DNA from: Promethearchaeota archaeon
GTDB taxonomy: Archaea; Asgardarchaeota; Lokiarchaeia; Sigynarchaeales; MK-D1
NCBI GenBank assembly: GCA_016839385.1
Contig: JAEOUK010000601.1
Location: 1 to 5,920 of the forward strand
Reading direction: 5' to 3'
DNA: 5,920 bases
Part shown: piece by piece, positions 1 to 5,498 of the stretch
Position numbering within the stretch: the first letter of the stretch is position 1
Layout: every line of letters starts with the position of its first letter
The notes under the pieces: generated by a model
What the model was told of the DNA's origin: nothing
What the model saw: only the letters and a program-made list of their open reading frames with translations
Databases searched by the model: none
Translations under genes and position numbers: made by a program

Positions 1-1524
1 CCTTGGGAAGAGGATTGTTTCGTCTACGTTAGGAGAAACCCAACTGATTGACGTTAGAGGTACTATTTGTTGGATCAGTGTCAATTCAATATATGGAGGA
101 ATGTTACTCTCTGGATTTGTAGTTGCTCCAGAACTTCCAGTTGGTAGAATATCATGGTTATGATTAAAAGTCGCCGTCGTCGTAACAGTAGTTGATCCTC
201 CAGGCTGAGCAAAATTATTACTTCCAATCAGTGCCATTACAGATGACCCCCCCCAATAAAATCCATGATTATGAGAGAAAGAACCAGTAACAATGTTGTG
301 GTTATGATAGGGGACCTCATCATAGGAATGGGAATGGGATGCAGATCCACCTGTAGTTCCAATTCCTTCTCCTGTAGAATTTCCTCTGAGAAAACGATTT
401 CGCATATCTAAAGTTCCATTCGTACCGTCACATTGACTCCATCCCAATGGAATATTAGCAACTGAACCTCCCCAAAAACTAATCACGCCCATTGGTAATC
501 CGATTGTGAGTTGTGTATTCATAATATAAGCAACAGCAGTATATGGAGGAAGATGAGATGCCTCATCAGTTGTACATATGGGTTGACCAACAGGATTCAT
601 GGTATGTGTGTGGGGTGACGAATCAGTTGACGTTCCCGTCATTGAAGCAACTCCAACTGTTACACCTAAAAATGCGGATACCCCGTCGGGATATGCATAA
701 ACACCATGGCTATGCGAAAAACTTTGGGTAGAAGTACCATGACTATGGATAGGAATATCTGTATAAGTATGTGAATGCGTCTCATTTCCCCCAATTTCAC
801 CCGGATCTAGCAAAGTGGTGCCTAAAATAAATTGTTCTCTCAAATCTGGAGTATCATTGGAACCGTTACACAAAACCCATCCGCTGGGAATGTCATCAAT
901 ATCCCCTGTCCACGCTAAGATTAATCCTACCGGGATTGTTGGATCGTTAGTTTCTTTCTGTATAAAGCCTAGAGTCGCATAAGAAGGCAATATATCAGTG
1001 ACTTCGCTAGTTTCACAATCACTAGCCCCTGAACTAGTTATGCTATGACCATGAGAAGGTGAGGATGTTGTAGTACCAGTTTGGACATTAATGCGTATAC
1101 AGGGACCTGTTCCACCGGTTGCTACACCAGCAGCACCAGTAGCTCGTCCATATTGATGGTTATGTTGAGCAGCAGTGGTTCCTGTTACTCCATGATCATG
1201 AATGGGAACGACATTATAATCATGATAATGATTGGATATTCCTCCTGTGCCACCTGCATCTTCAATTCCATCCGTATTGTACACAAATCGATCACTTGTG
1301 TTTAGTGTTCCCTCAGTTCCATCGCATATTTTCCAACCATCAGGAAGTTCACTTAGAGAATCTGACCACATTCCAATTATTCCTGCTGGTACATATGTTC
1401 CCATACTCGCAACTGGAGAATATTGAGACGTCGGACATTTAAAATAGAAAATCGAAATTAAAATAATTGAAAGCATGATTGAAATTTTGACTTTCGTAGA
1501 ATGATTGAATGAAATTTTAATCAC
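1..1524 (-). CDS. Exported protein with three phage-tail-collar-like, HxH-rich modules (3' end outside window)
   Basis: The frame is open from the proposed GTG at 1524 to the window edge: 508 codons, with no stop reached. An N-terminal signal or anchor helix is visible (lysines at 3, 11 and 13, then a hydrophobic run at about 14-28). Three modules of about 145 residues follow, at roughly 45-190, 197-337 and 344-486. Each begins with a G-[IL]-I/V-x-x-W strand, then a GWxxC[DN]G[TS] signature (63-70, 215-222, 361-368) and, in modules 2 and 3, a PDLR/LDMR-x-x-F motif. Each has four HxH motifs (99, 109, 121, 158; 250, 260, 271, 305; 397, 407, 418, 455). Modules 2 and 3 end in a PPY-x-x-[VL] strand; module 1 has PSYATLGFI. 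This layout is typical of phage tail collar/short tail fibre domains, which trimerise; HxH motifs at the T4 gp37 tip bind iron. Export and repetition suggest a surface adhesin or fibre rather than a virion part, but that is inference. Start choice: GTG 1524 and TTG 1533 give a lysine-rich n-region; ATG 1476 would remove it and has no ribosome site. Confidence 0.85.
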   Translation of the reverse strand, partial: MIKISFNHSTKVKISIMLSIILISIFYFKCPTSQYSPVASMGTYVPAGIIGMWSDSLSELPDGWKICDGTEGTLNTSDRFVYNTDGIEDAGGTGGISNHYHDYNVVPIHDHGVTGTTAAQHNHQYGRATGAAGVATGGTGPCIRINVQTGTTTSSPSHGHSITSSGASDCETSEVTDILPSYATLGFIQKETNDPTIPVGLILAWTGDIDDIPSGWVLCNGSNDTPDLREQFILGTTLLDPGEIGGNETHSHTYTDIPIHSHGTSTQSFSHSHGVYAYPDGVSAFLGVTVGVASMTGTSTDSSPHTHTMNPVGQPICTTDEASHLPPYTAVAYIMNTQLTIGLPMGVISFWGGSVANIPLGWSQCDGTNGTLDMRNRFLRGNSTGEGIGTTGGSASHSHSYDEVPYHNHNIVTGSFSHNHGFYWGGSSVMALIGSNNFAQPGGSTTVTTTATFNHNHDILPTGSSGATTNPESNIPPYIELTLIQQIVPLTSISWVSPNVDETILFPR

Positions 1525-1570
1525 CAACTCCAATGGACCTTACTGAAATAAAAGTATATTCATTGGACGA

Positions 1571-1580
1571 TTTTTTTATA
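1571..1580 (-). promoter_or_regulatory. Probable TATA box of the collar-repeat gene
   Basis: Read on the minus strand this is TATAAAAAAA. A transcript start about 25 bases downstream, near 1550, would give a short leader before TTG 1533 or GTG 1524. An AAGG lies just before TTG 1533, and a GGAG lies just before GTG 1524, so either could be the start. A second AT-rich candidate (GAATATAC, near 1557) cannot be excluded. Confidence 0.4.
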
Positions 1581-1604
1581 GCATAAGGGAAAATAGATAT
1601 TACA

Positions 1605-1991
1605 TTATATCATGGGATGTACGGGAAGCCAGAACATGAATATGATTCCTAATACCAGAAAAATCACTGAAACACATAGACTAATAGAACTCAAGATAAT
1701 TCCCACAAGATAGTACCTTTTGGACTGCCCATGCATTTTCGCGTTTTTTCTACTCAAAATTCCCAATGTTATAGCTACAACTCCAATTATAACATAAATG
1801 GCCAATAGAATAATCGCATATATTACCCTAGTCACCTTGAAAAGATAGAGGGACATGTATCTAAATGTACTTTGGAGCCAATCTGGGAATAAATTTACGT
1901 CTTTTAATAAAAATGAGACAATTAATACAAGATTAAAAATAGATAACACAAGAGAAACAATACCTAAGGTTTTACTTTTTGATGTGGTCAT
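1605..1991 (-). CDS. Small three-helix membrane protein, DUF4190-like
   Basis: This 128-residue protein is almost entirely membrane: helices at about 8-29, 56-79 and 94-121. A basic loop (RKNAKMHGQSKR, 81-92) joins helices 2 and 3. The pattern LGIVSLVLS at the N-terminus, then ITLGILSRKNAK, then a final GIILSSISL helix, is what DUF4190-type proteins show; their function is unknown. No catalytic residue stands out. The ATG at 1991 is well supported: a GGGAG ribosome site lies about 8 bases upstream, and a TATA box lies at 2050-2057. The next gene on the strand starts about 80 bases downstream behind its own TATA-like box, so co-transcription is possible but not required. The family assignment rests on pattern only. 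Confidence 0.75.
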   Translation of the reverse strand: MTTSKSKTLGIVSLVLSIFNLVLIVSFLLKDVNLFPDWLQSTFRYMSLYLFKVTRVIYAIILLAIYVIIGVVAITLGILSRKNAKMHGQSKRYYLVGIILSSISLCVSVIFLVLGIIFMFWLPVHPMI

Positions 1992-2049
1992 GATTCAATC
2001 TCCCTCTGTAAAAATTCAACCAAATGTGATAACCCTATTTTTCTCGTCT

Positions 2050-2057
2050 TTTATAAA
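2050..2057 (-). promoter_or_regulatory. TATA box of the three-helix membrane protein gene
   Basis: The self-complementary TTTATAAA is a strong archaeal TATA match. Transcription would start near 2025 and leave a leader of about 35 bases containing the GGGAG ribosome site before ATG 1991. Confidence 0.55.
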
Positions 2058-2110
2058 TGCTATGTAGAGTGGCAGTGCAATAATAAAATTCGTTTGTGGT
2101 GAATCTCACA

Positions 2111-2170
2111 TTAACAATAGTCTTGTTCTGAATCGAACTGGACAAATAAGCTCTGCAATTCAGGTAACGC
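2111..2170 (-). pseudogene. Remnant of the 3' end of a paralogue of the 3909-4802 gene
   Basis: Positions 2126-2160 match 3918-3952 at 30 of 35 bases, in the same orientation. On the minus strand the remnant reads LQSLFVQFDSEQ, against LQNLFAQLDSEL at the C-terminus of the intact protein (residues 285-296). The amino-acid changes are conservative (N/S, A/V, L/F) and one codon change is silent, as expected for two copies that once evolved as coding sequence. The frame ends at TAA 2113-2111 but is blocked upstream by TAA at 2173-2171, and no similarity to the rest of the gene is visible further upstream. The likely story is deletion of a neighbouring paralogue that left its tail. With only 35 bases aligned, recombination-borne duplication of the tail alone is also possible. 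Confidence 0.45.
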
Positions 2171-2187
2171 TTAACGTCAATTCAATC

Positions 2188-2208
2188 AAGTCATATATAA
2201 ATTGACTT
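2188..2208. repeat. Inverted repeat AAGTCA-N9-TGACTT around a TATA-like core
   Basis: Six-base arms (2188-2193 and 2203-2208) flank tatataaat. A further GTCAAT at 2176-2181 is the complement of ATTGAC at 2201-2206, so GTCA/TGAC half-sites recur three times within about 33 bases. The arrangement resembles a regulator site placed over a TATA box. No gene starts at a close distance on either strand, so it may be a relic of the lost paralogue's surroundings or chance in AT-rich DNA. Confidence 0.3.
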
Positions 2209-2292
2209 TAAACATTATTTCTTCTGGTTATTTCAAAAATTCACTTAACTCTTGATATTATTAGTAACAAACATGATTATCTTCCCTAATTA

Positions 2293-2300
2293 CTTAAATA
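2293..2300 (+). promoter_or_regulatory. TATA box of the two-domain surface protein gene
   Basis: CTTAAATA matches the archaeal TATA consensus. A start of transcription near 2322-2327 gives a leader of about 15-20 bases before ATG 2343, with AAGTGA as a weak ribosome site. Confidence 0.45.
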
Positions 2301-2342
2301 CCCATTTTGAGTATTGAATTAAAGAGAAATAAGTGAATTAGT

Positions 2343-3908
2343 ATGAAGATGAGGATACGATATAGATCTTTTATAATTCTTTTTCTGACAATGGGAATAA
2401 CACTGAATTTTTTAAATATGGAAGTGACTGCTGAAATCGAACATTCTTGGGCGTATATTGCTCCTGAACTTGATTATATCACTTTGGATGGTGGTTTAAC
2501 GCAATGGTCAGATTTTACACCAATTAGTATTACTCTCGATAATGTGAGTATGACGGGAGAAACTTTTCAGATACAAGCATATTTTGCATACTATGGTTCA
2601 ATTTTATACATCGGTCTTCTTATTCCAAAAACCTCGAATACAGTATATGGTGCAGAATTAGTTTTCATTGGCAATAATGGTACATTTGACGGAATTATAA
2701 TTGATTCCGAATTAATGGAGGGACGGGATGTGACTTATCTCAATACTACTCATATAGCATATGATAGCGATCTTGGTAGTATAGAAAATGTAAATGTATC
2801 AATATCCGACGAGGGAGATGATGAATTCTACATGATTGCCAAAGAGACACGATATCCTGAAGGAAACCTAGAAGGCTCATGGGAATTTGATGAGGGTGAT
2901 TCAGTAGCAGTAGTGTTTCAACTTTGGGTGAACAAAATCAAAACCAATACAAATCGACCTAATTTCAGTACGGGGGTGTTTAAATTTAACTATCTCCGAC
3001 TTTCCATCAAATATAATCTCAATCATAAACAAATAGAATTACATAATTCCATTAATCCAGGAAAATATAATTCCTCTGTAATCAGATCGCTTTTCACGGA
3101 TGAACTTGACTTCGTGCTAGATGGTAAAAAAGACGAGTCATTTTGGGAACATGCAACTTCATTTAAAATCATAAATTATCTAAATAGTAAATCTGCCTTA
3201 AACTCAATCCAGAATTCAGTAAATCCTGATAGTATAAATGTAACGTGCACCTTTGCGAATGATCATGATAATTTTATTATGCATTTAGAAATCCAGAAAC
3301 TGATATCCAATTCCACAATAGGTGAATTAAGCATAGTTTTTGGTATAGACGAAAATTGCCTATACAATCTAAATTCCCAACTACTGATCTGTAGAATTCG
3401 ACCTTCAGTTGGAGCATGTTTTATTTCTGAACTACATGCTGATATTAGAAATCCGGGTATTATATCTGATATTCCTTCTGATGATTTTATTATCCTAAGT
3501 TCCATAAAAACATGGAATATTCAAGGATTGGAGTACGAGTCTTTTGGGACGTTTGGGGACAGTTCAGTGGAAGGTGTTGAAGTGAATATTCCCATTTTGA
3601 GTTCAGCTCAAGCAGACATTCCCCCCTTAATATCACCAGAATCCTCAAGAAATTTGTATATTGCAGATTTAACGCTGTCTGTCAACTATTCTTACCCTTC
3701 CGATCCTCGTTCCCATCCGTTTTCATATATAAGATCAGAGGATGGTCAACTCAGATTTACTATACATCAAATTGACCTCTCTGAAAACACATTCGAAATT
3801 GGCAAAATCGATTATAATCTTCCCATAACAATAGTTGTTATTCTTGCATCCGCTATTATTGCGATTGGTCGGTTCAACAGAAATAATATGGGGGCCAAAC
3901 TAGACTAA
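2343..3908 (+). CDS. Secreted, C-terminally anchored protein with two CBM9/DOMON-like domains
   Basis: The 521-residue protein starts with a signal peptide (arginines at 4, 6 and 8, hydrophobic 9-26, likely cleavage after VTA at 28-30). It ends with one transmembrane helix (about 491-508) and a short charged tail, so most of it should face outside. Two beta-rich domains follow each other. The first opens with ITLDGGLTQWSDFTPISI (46-63) and the second with FVLDGKKDESFWEHATSFKI (257-276). The LDG-x(2-3)-[DQ]-x-x-W-x-x-[AF] opening is the usual first strand of CBM9-like/DOMON-like domains, which bind sugars or haem. No catalytic motif is visible, and no haem-ligand pair can be assigned. At least nine N-x-S/T sequons (for example 67, 112, 134, 151, 207, 243, 299, 323, 448) suggest glycosylation. 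The role is probably surface binding; the ligand is unknown. A second ATG lies two codons in; the first is kept as it is nearest the AAGTGA site. Confidence 0.85.
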   Translation: MKMRIRYRSFIILFLTMGITLNFLNMEVTAEIEHSWAYIAPELDYITLDGGLTQWSDFTPISITLDNVSMTGETFQIQAYFAYYGSILYIGLLIPKTSNTVYGAELVFIGNNGTFDGIIIDSELMEGRDVTYLNTTHIAYDSDLGSIENVNVSISDEGDDEFYMIAKETRYPEGNLEGSWEFDEGDSVAVVFQLWVNKIKTNTNRPNFSTGVFKFNYLRLSIKYNLNHKQIELHNSINPGKYNSSVIRSLFTDELDFVLDGKKDESFWEHATSFKIINYLNSKSALNSIQNSVNPDSINVTCTFANDHDNFIMHLEIQKLISNSTIGELSIVFGIDENCLYNLNSQLLICRIRPSVGACFISELHADIRNPGIISDIPSDDFIILSSIKTWNIQGLEYESFGTFGDSSVEGVEVNIPILSSAQADIPPLISPESSRNLYIADLTLSVNYSYPSDPRSHPFSYIRSEDGQLRFTIHQIDLSENTFEIGKIDYNLPITIVVILASAIIAIGRFNRNNMGAKLD

Positions 3909-4802
3909 TTATATTAATTCTGAATCGAGTTGTGCAAATAAGTTCTGCAATTTGGCAGGGCTTCCATACTGGTCTTTCATACCCGTAACAACGAAATAGG
4001 TCATTCCGCAATCTGAAACATCCCCAAACTTGAATTCCATACGAGTATATAACCAGTTAATATCTGAATTGGGATCTGTAGTCATCCATTTCCACCCGAA
4101 TCTAGTGTTTAACCCAATGTTCTGATCTCGTATATCCACGGTAACTACTCCTGTATTTTTCACATCCGTCCATGTATGGGAGCATTCGCAAGAGGTATGT
4201 TGTTCATTCCAACTGGAATGAGAAATCACCGTACAATACTGTCGTTTGGCAGGATCGGAAGCTATGATGCCGCGCCAAACGGTTTCCATAGGACCACCTG
4301 CGCAGAGATAAAACCGATCTGTGACTGAGGAAATATTGATCTGGTGAGAAATATTGTCCACCGCTGCACTTAAGTTGACTATATCATTGAAAACCATACT
4401 CGTATTCCCAAAAAACCGGATAGCGGCTCCTTCGACACTATTAACCATTTCATCTGCTTTCCAATTACTACATCCAAGGTGATTGTTATAATCATGGTGT
4501 ACAAAGGTCGCACCTGCAGCTTTAAGAATTGCTATGGAAAATGGAGCTGCCCCTATATCATCCTCATCATAAATATTCCCATCTGAGCTGATACCGACCC
4601 TTCCATTAAACTCGATTACTCCTTGGTCATTACGAACGGAAAAAAGTGATTGTCGCAATGTAAACATCACTAAAACAAGGTATCCTCCAAGAACTATTAT
4701 GGAGATGAATATAATATGTATAATTCGTTTAGGGACAGATTTTTGAGATTTTTTTTTCTCCATACTTTCTGTATTTGCATTCTTTTGTAAATTAGTTTGC
4801 AC
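3909..4802 (-). CDS. Membrane-anchored protein with a putative nucleoside-hydrolase-like extracellular domain
   Basis: This protein has 297 residues from GTG 4802, or 284 from ATG 4763 (residue 14). A basic N-terminus (KKKSQKSVPKR) and a single helix at about 27-48 predict an outward-facing domain. Its opening ISSDGNIYDEDDIGAAP (71-87), followed by a hydrophobic helix, resembles the calcium-binding aspartate cluster of nucleoside hydrolases (DTDxGxDD). FYLCAGGPMETVWRGI (164-179) resembles their GGP-x-[TE]-x-x-x-x-[AI] segment, and ISHSSW (193-198) follows where a core strand is expected. The canonical C-terminal active-site His is not clear; DVSDCGM (261-267) may occupy that place. Unusual are HHDYNNH (102-108) and six Cys, including CECSH (205-209), which may form disulfides or a metal site. 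The substrate is unknown; a sugar or nucleoside is only a guess. The start is uncertain: neither candidate has a good ribosome site. The gene converges on the 2343-3908 gene with abutting stops. Confidence 0.7.
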   Translation of the reverse strand: MQTNLQKNANTESMEKKKSQKSVPKRIIHIIFISIIVLGGYLVLVMFTLRQSLFSVRNDQGVIEFNGRVGISSDGNIYDEDDIGAAPFSIAILKAAGATFVHHDYNNHLGCSNWKADEMVNSVEGAAIRFFGNTSMVFNDIVNLSAAVDNISHQINISSVTDRFYLCAGGPMETVWRGIIASDPAKRQYCTVISHSSWNEQHTSCECSHTWTDVKNTGVVTVDIRDQNIGLNTRFGWKWMTTDPNSDINWLYTRMEFKFGDVSDCGMTYFVVTGMKDQYGSPAKLQNLFAQLDSELI

Positions 4803-4834
4803 TCATTTAGGGAGCTTTCAAGTAAAAAATTTCT

Positions 4835-4844
4835 ATTAATTTAA
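4835..4844 (-). promoter_or_regulatory. Candidate TATA box of the 3909-4802 gene
   Basis: The minus strand reads TTAAATTAAT. Transcription from about 4815 would suit GTG 4802 with a very short leader, or ATG 4763 with a leader of about 50 bases. A rival is ACATAAAAAA, the complement of the AT block at 4870-4879, which would start near 4848. Confidence 0.3.
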
Positions 4845-4870
4845 CAAAAATGTAACATCGCGACGAAACT

Positions 4871-4877
4871 TTTTTAT
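4871..4877 (+). promoter_or_regulatory. Candidate TATA box of the SnoaL-like gene
   Basis: The AT block CTTTTTTATG (4870-4878, core TTTTTAT) is the only TATA-like element at a workable distance from TTG 4951. It predicts a start near 4898, inside the palindrome at 4893-4908. The same block could serve the opposite strand. Confidence 0.35.
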
Positions 4878-4892
4878 GTGCATGTGGGAAAA

Positions 4893-4908
4893 GAAAGGTG
4901 CACCTTTC
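4893..4908. promoter_or_regulatory. Perfect 16-base palindrome, candidate operator
   Basis: GAAAGGTGCACCTTTC is exactly self-complementary with no spacer. It lies between the TATA-like block and the ribosome site of the SnoaL-like gene, over the predicted transcript start, which is where an archaeal repressor would block the polymerase. With no loop, it makes a poor RNA hairpin but a good site for a dimeric regulator. No regulator gene is in the window. Confidence 0.5.
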
Positions 4909-4937
4909 AATAGAAATATTGGCAAGGTGAATTGAAT

Positions 4938-4943
4938 AAGGTG
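4938..4943 (+). promoter_or_regulatory. Ribosome binding site that fixes the TTG start
   Basis: AAGGTG, complementary to the archaeal 16S 3' end, sits 7 bases before TTG 4951. An in-frame stop (TGA, 4933-4935) lies just upstream, so no earlier start is possible. An identical AAGGTG at 4925-4930 serves no long frame. Confidence 0.6.
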
Positions 4944-4950
4944 TATAGAA

Positions 4951-5370
4951 TTGGAAAAATCAGAGGAGATAAAAAATCTCATTTTGCAAGCTGCTGATGC
5001 ACTAAATAAAGGAGATGCCAGAGTTGTGCAAAATGCGTTATCCCATAACGAGCTTACAATGTTAATTGGGTCCGATCCTACAGAATGGGTTGTAGGATAT
5101 GATACGATTATAGGAATTTTAGATGCGCAGGTAGAAAATCTACCAAAAAGTACCATTTCTTTGGATAAAATATTCGCATTTAGCGAGGGAAGTCTAGGAT
5201 GGTTTGTATATAATGGAGTTCAGAAATTTGAAACTGGTTCTGAAATGCCTATGCGTGTTAATGGAGTCTTGCATAAAGAAAATGGGGCATGGAAGATTGT
5301 GTTTATCAATTACACAATCGAGGTTCCCAACGAGAAAATGGGATTAATTCTAGATAAATGGCCTTCTTAG
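4951..5370 (+). CDS. SnoaL/NTF2-like small protein
   Basis: The 139-residue soluble protein has the NTF2-like order: an N-terminal helical part (1-35) with ILQAADALNKGDARVVQNAL, a linker with EWVVGYDTII (45-54), then curved-sheet strands. These include GSLGWFVYNGVQKFE (80-94), MRVNGVLHKENGAWKIVFINYTIEVP (101-126) and a short C-terminal helix. W114 and the H-K-E-N-G-A-W-K-I-V strand turn are typical of the SnoaL_3/DUF4440-type group. The family forms dimers with a cone-shaped pocket and serves many roles; no catalytic Asp/His set can be assigned, so ligand and reaction stay open. There is no signal peptide, so it is cytosolic. The start is TTG, supported by AAGGTG 7 bases upstream. It is transcribed alone, behind the 16-base palindrome, which hints at regulation by a small-molecule or stress-sensing repressor. 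Confidence 0.8.
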   Translation: MEKSEEIKNLILQAADALNKGDARVVQNALSHNELTMLIGSDPTEWVVGYDTIIGILDAQVENLPKSTISLDKIFAFSEGSLGWFVYNGVQKFETGSEMPMRVNGVLHKENGAWKIVFINYTIEVPNEKMGLILDKWPS

Positions 5371-5498
5371 AGATAATAATCTGATATCATAGTTGGTGTC
5401 AACTCCCAATATTTTAGATTGAATTAGGAGTCCAAATACCACAAAAAAATATAAAAAGCAAGTTAAAACCCACCAGATAAGTTTGTTTTCTCCATTTC
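5371..5498. other. AT-rich gap between convergent genes, with possible terminators
   Basis: For the rightward gene, a small hairpin AGTTG-gtgt-CAACT (5391-5404) follows the stop by about 20 bases but lacks a T-run directly after it. For the leftward SDR gene, the minus strand has a T-rich tract (complement of 5442-5457, with a run of seven T) about 45 bases after the stop, which fits archaeal T-rich termination. Confidence 0.35.

Larger units (their letters stand above)
1992..2342. other. Gene-free stretch of 351 bases between two divergent genes
   Basis: No credible gene of normal size lies here. It holds the promoter of the membrane-protein gene (2050-2057), a decayed gene remnant (2111-2170), an inverted repeat around a TATA-like core (2188-2208) and the promoter of the rightward gene (2293-2300). 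A small GTGA-atc-TCAC repeat at about 2099-2109 looks like chance. The rest is AT-rich without visible structure. Confidence 0.7.

Noticed and set aside
247..254. Run of eight C in collar module 3, possible phase-variation tract
   Set aside because: It encodes Trp-Gly-Gly in frame and a single short homopolymer is weak evidence; it is only a possible sequencing-error spot.
100..1260. Recurring ATGATTATG/CATGGTTATG words that look like a short-repeat or CRISPR-like array
   Set aside because: Spacing is irregular and each word falls in frame on an HxH motif, so the repetition is at protein level.
543..1426. Rightward open frames of 60-75 codons inside the collar gene
   Set aside because: They lie antisense to a continuous 508-codon frame with clear module repeats, have low-complexity products and no ribosome sites.
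1855..2067. Rightward 70-codon frame over the start of the three-helix membrane protein gene
   Set aside because: It is antisense to a well-supported gene with ribosome site and TATA box, and its product shows no recognisable pattern.
3263..3505. Leftward 80-codon frame inside the two-domain surface protein gene
   Set aside because: Antisense shadow without promoter or ribosome site; the sense protein has coherent domains across this stretch.
4749..4757. Run of nine T (poly-Lys codons on the minus strand) near the start of the anchored protein gene
   Set aside because: It codes for the expected basic residues before the membrane helix, and the frame is intact; slippage cannot be inferred from one sequence.
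4932..4997. Short frame from TTG 4932 behind the first AAGGTG (4925-4930)
   Set aside because: It stops after about 20 codons, overlaps the SnoaL-like start out of frame and shows no sensible peptide.
4836..5156. Leftward 106-codon frame over the SnoaL-like gene start
   Set aside because: It overlaps a gene with a clear ribosome site and family pattern, and crosses the promoter region.
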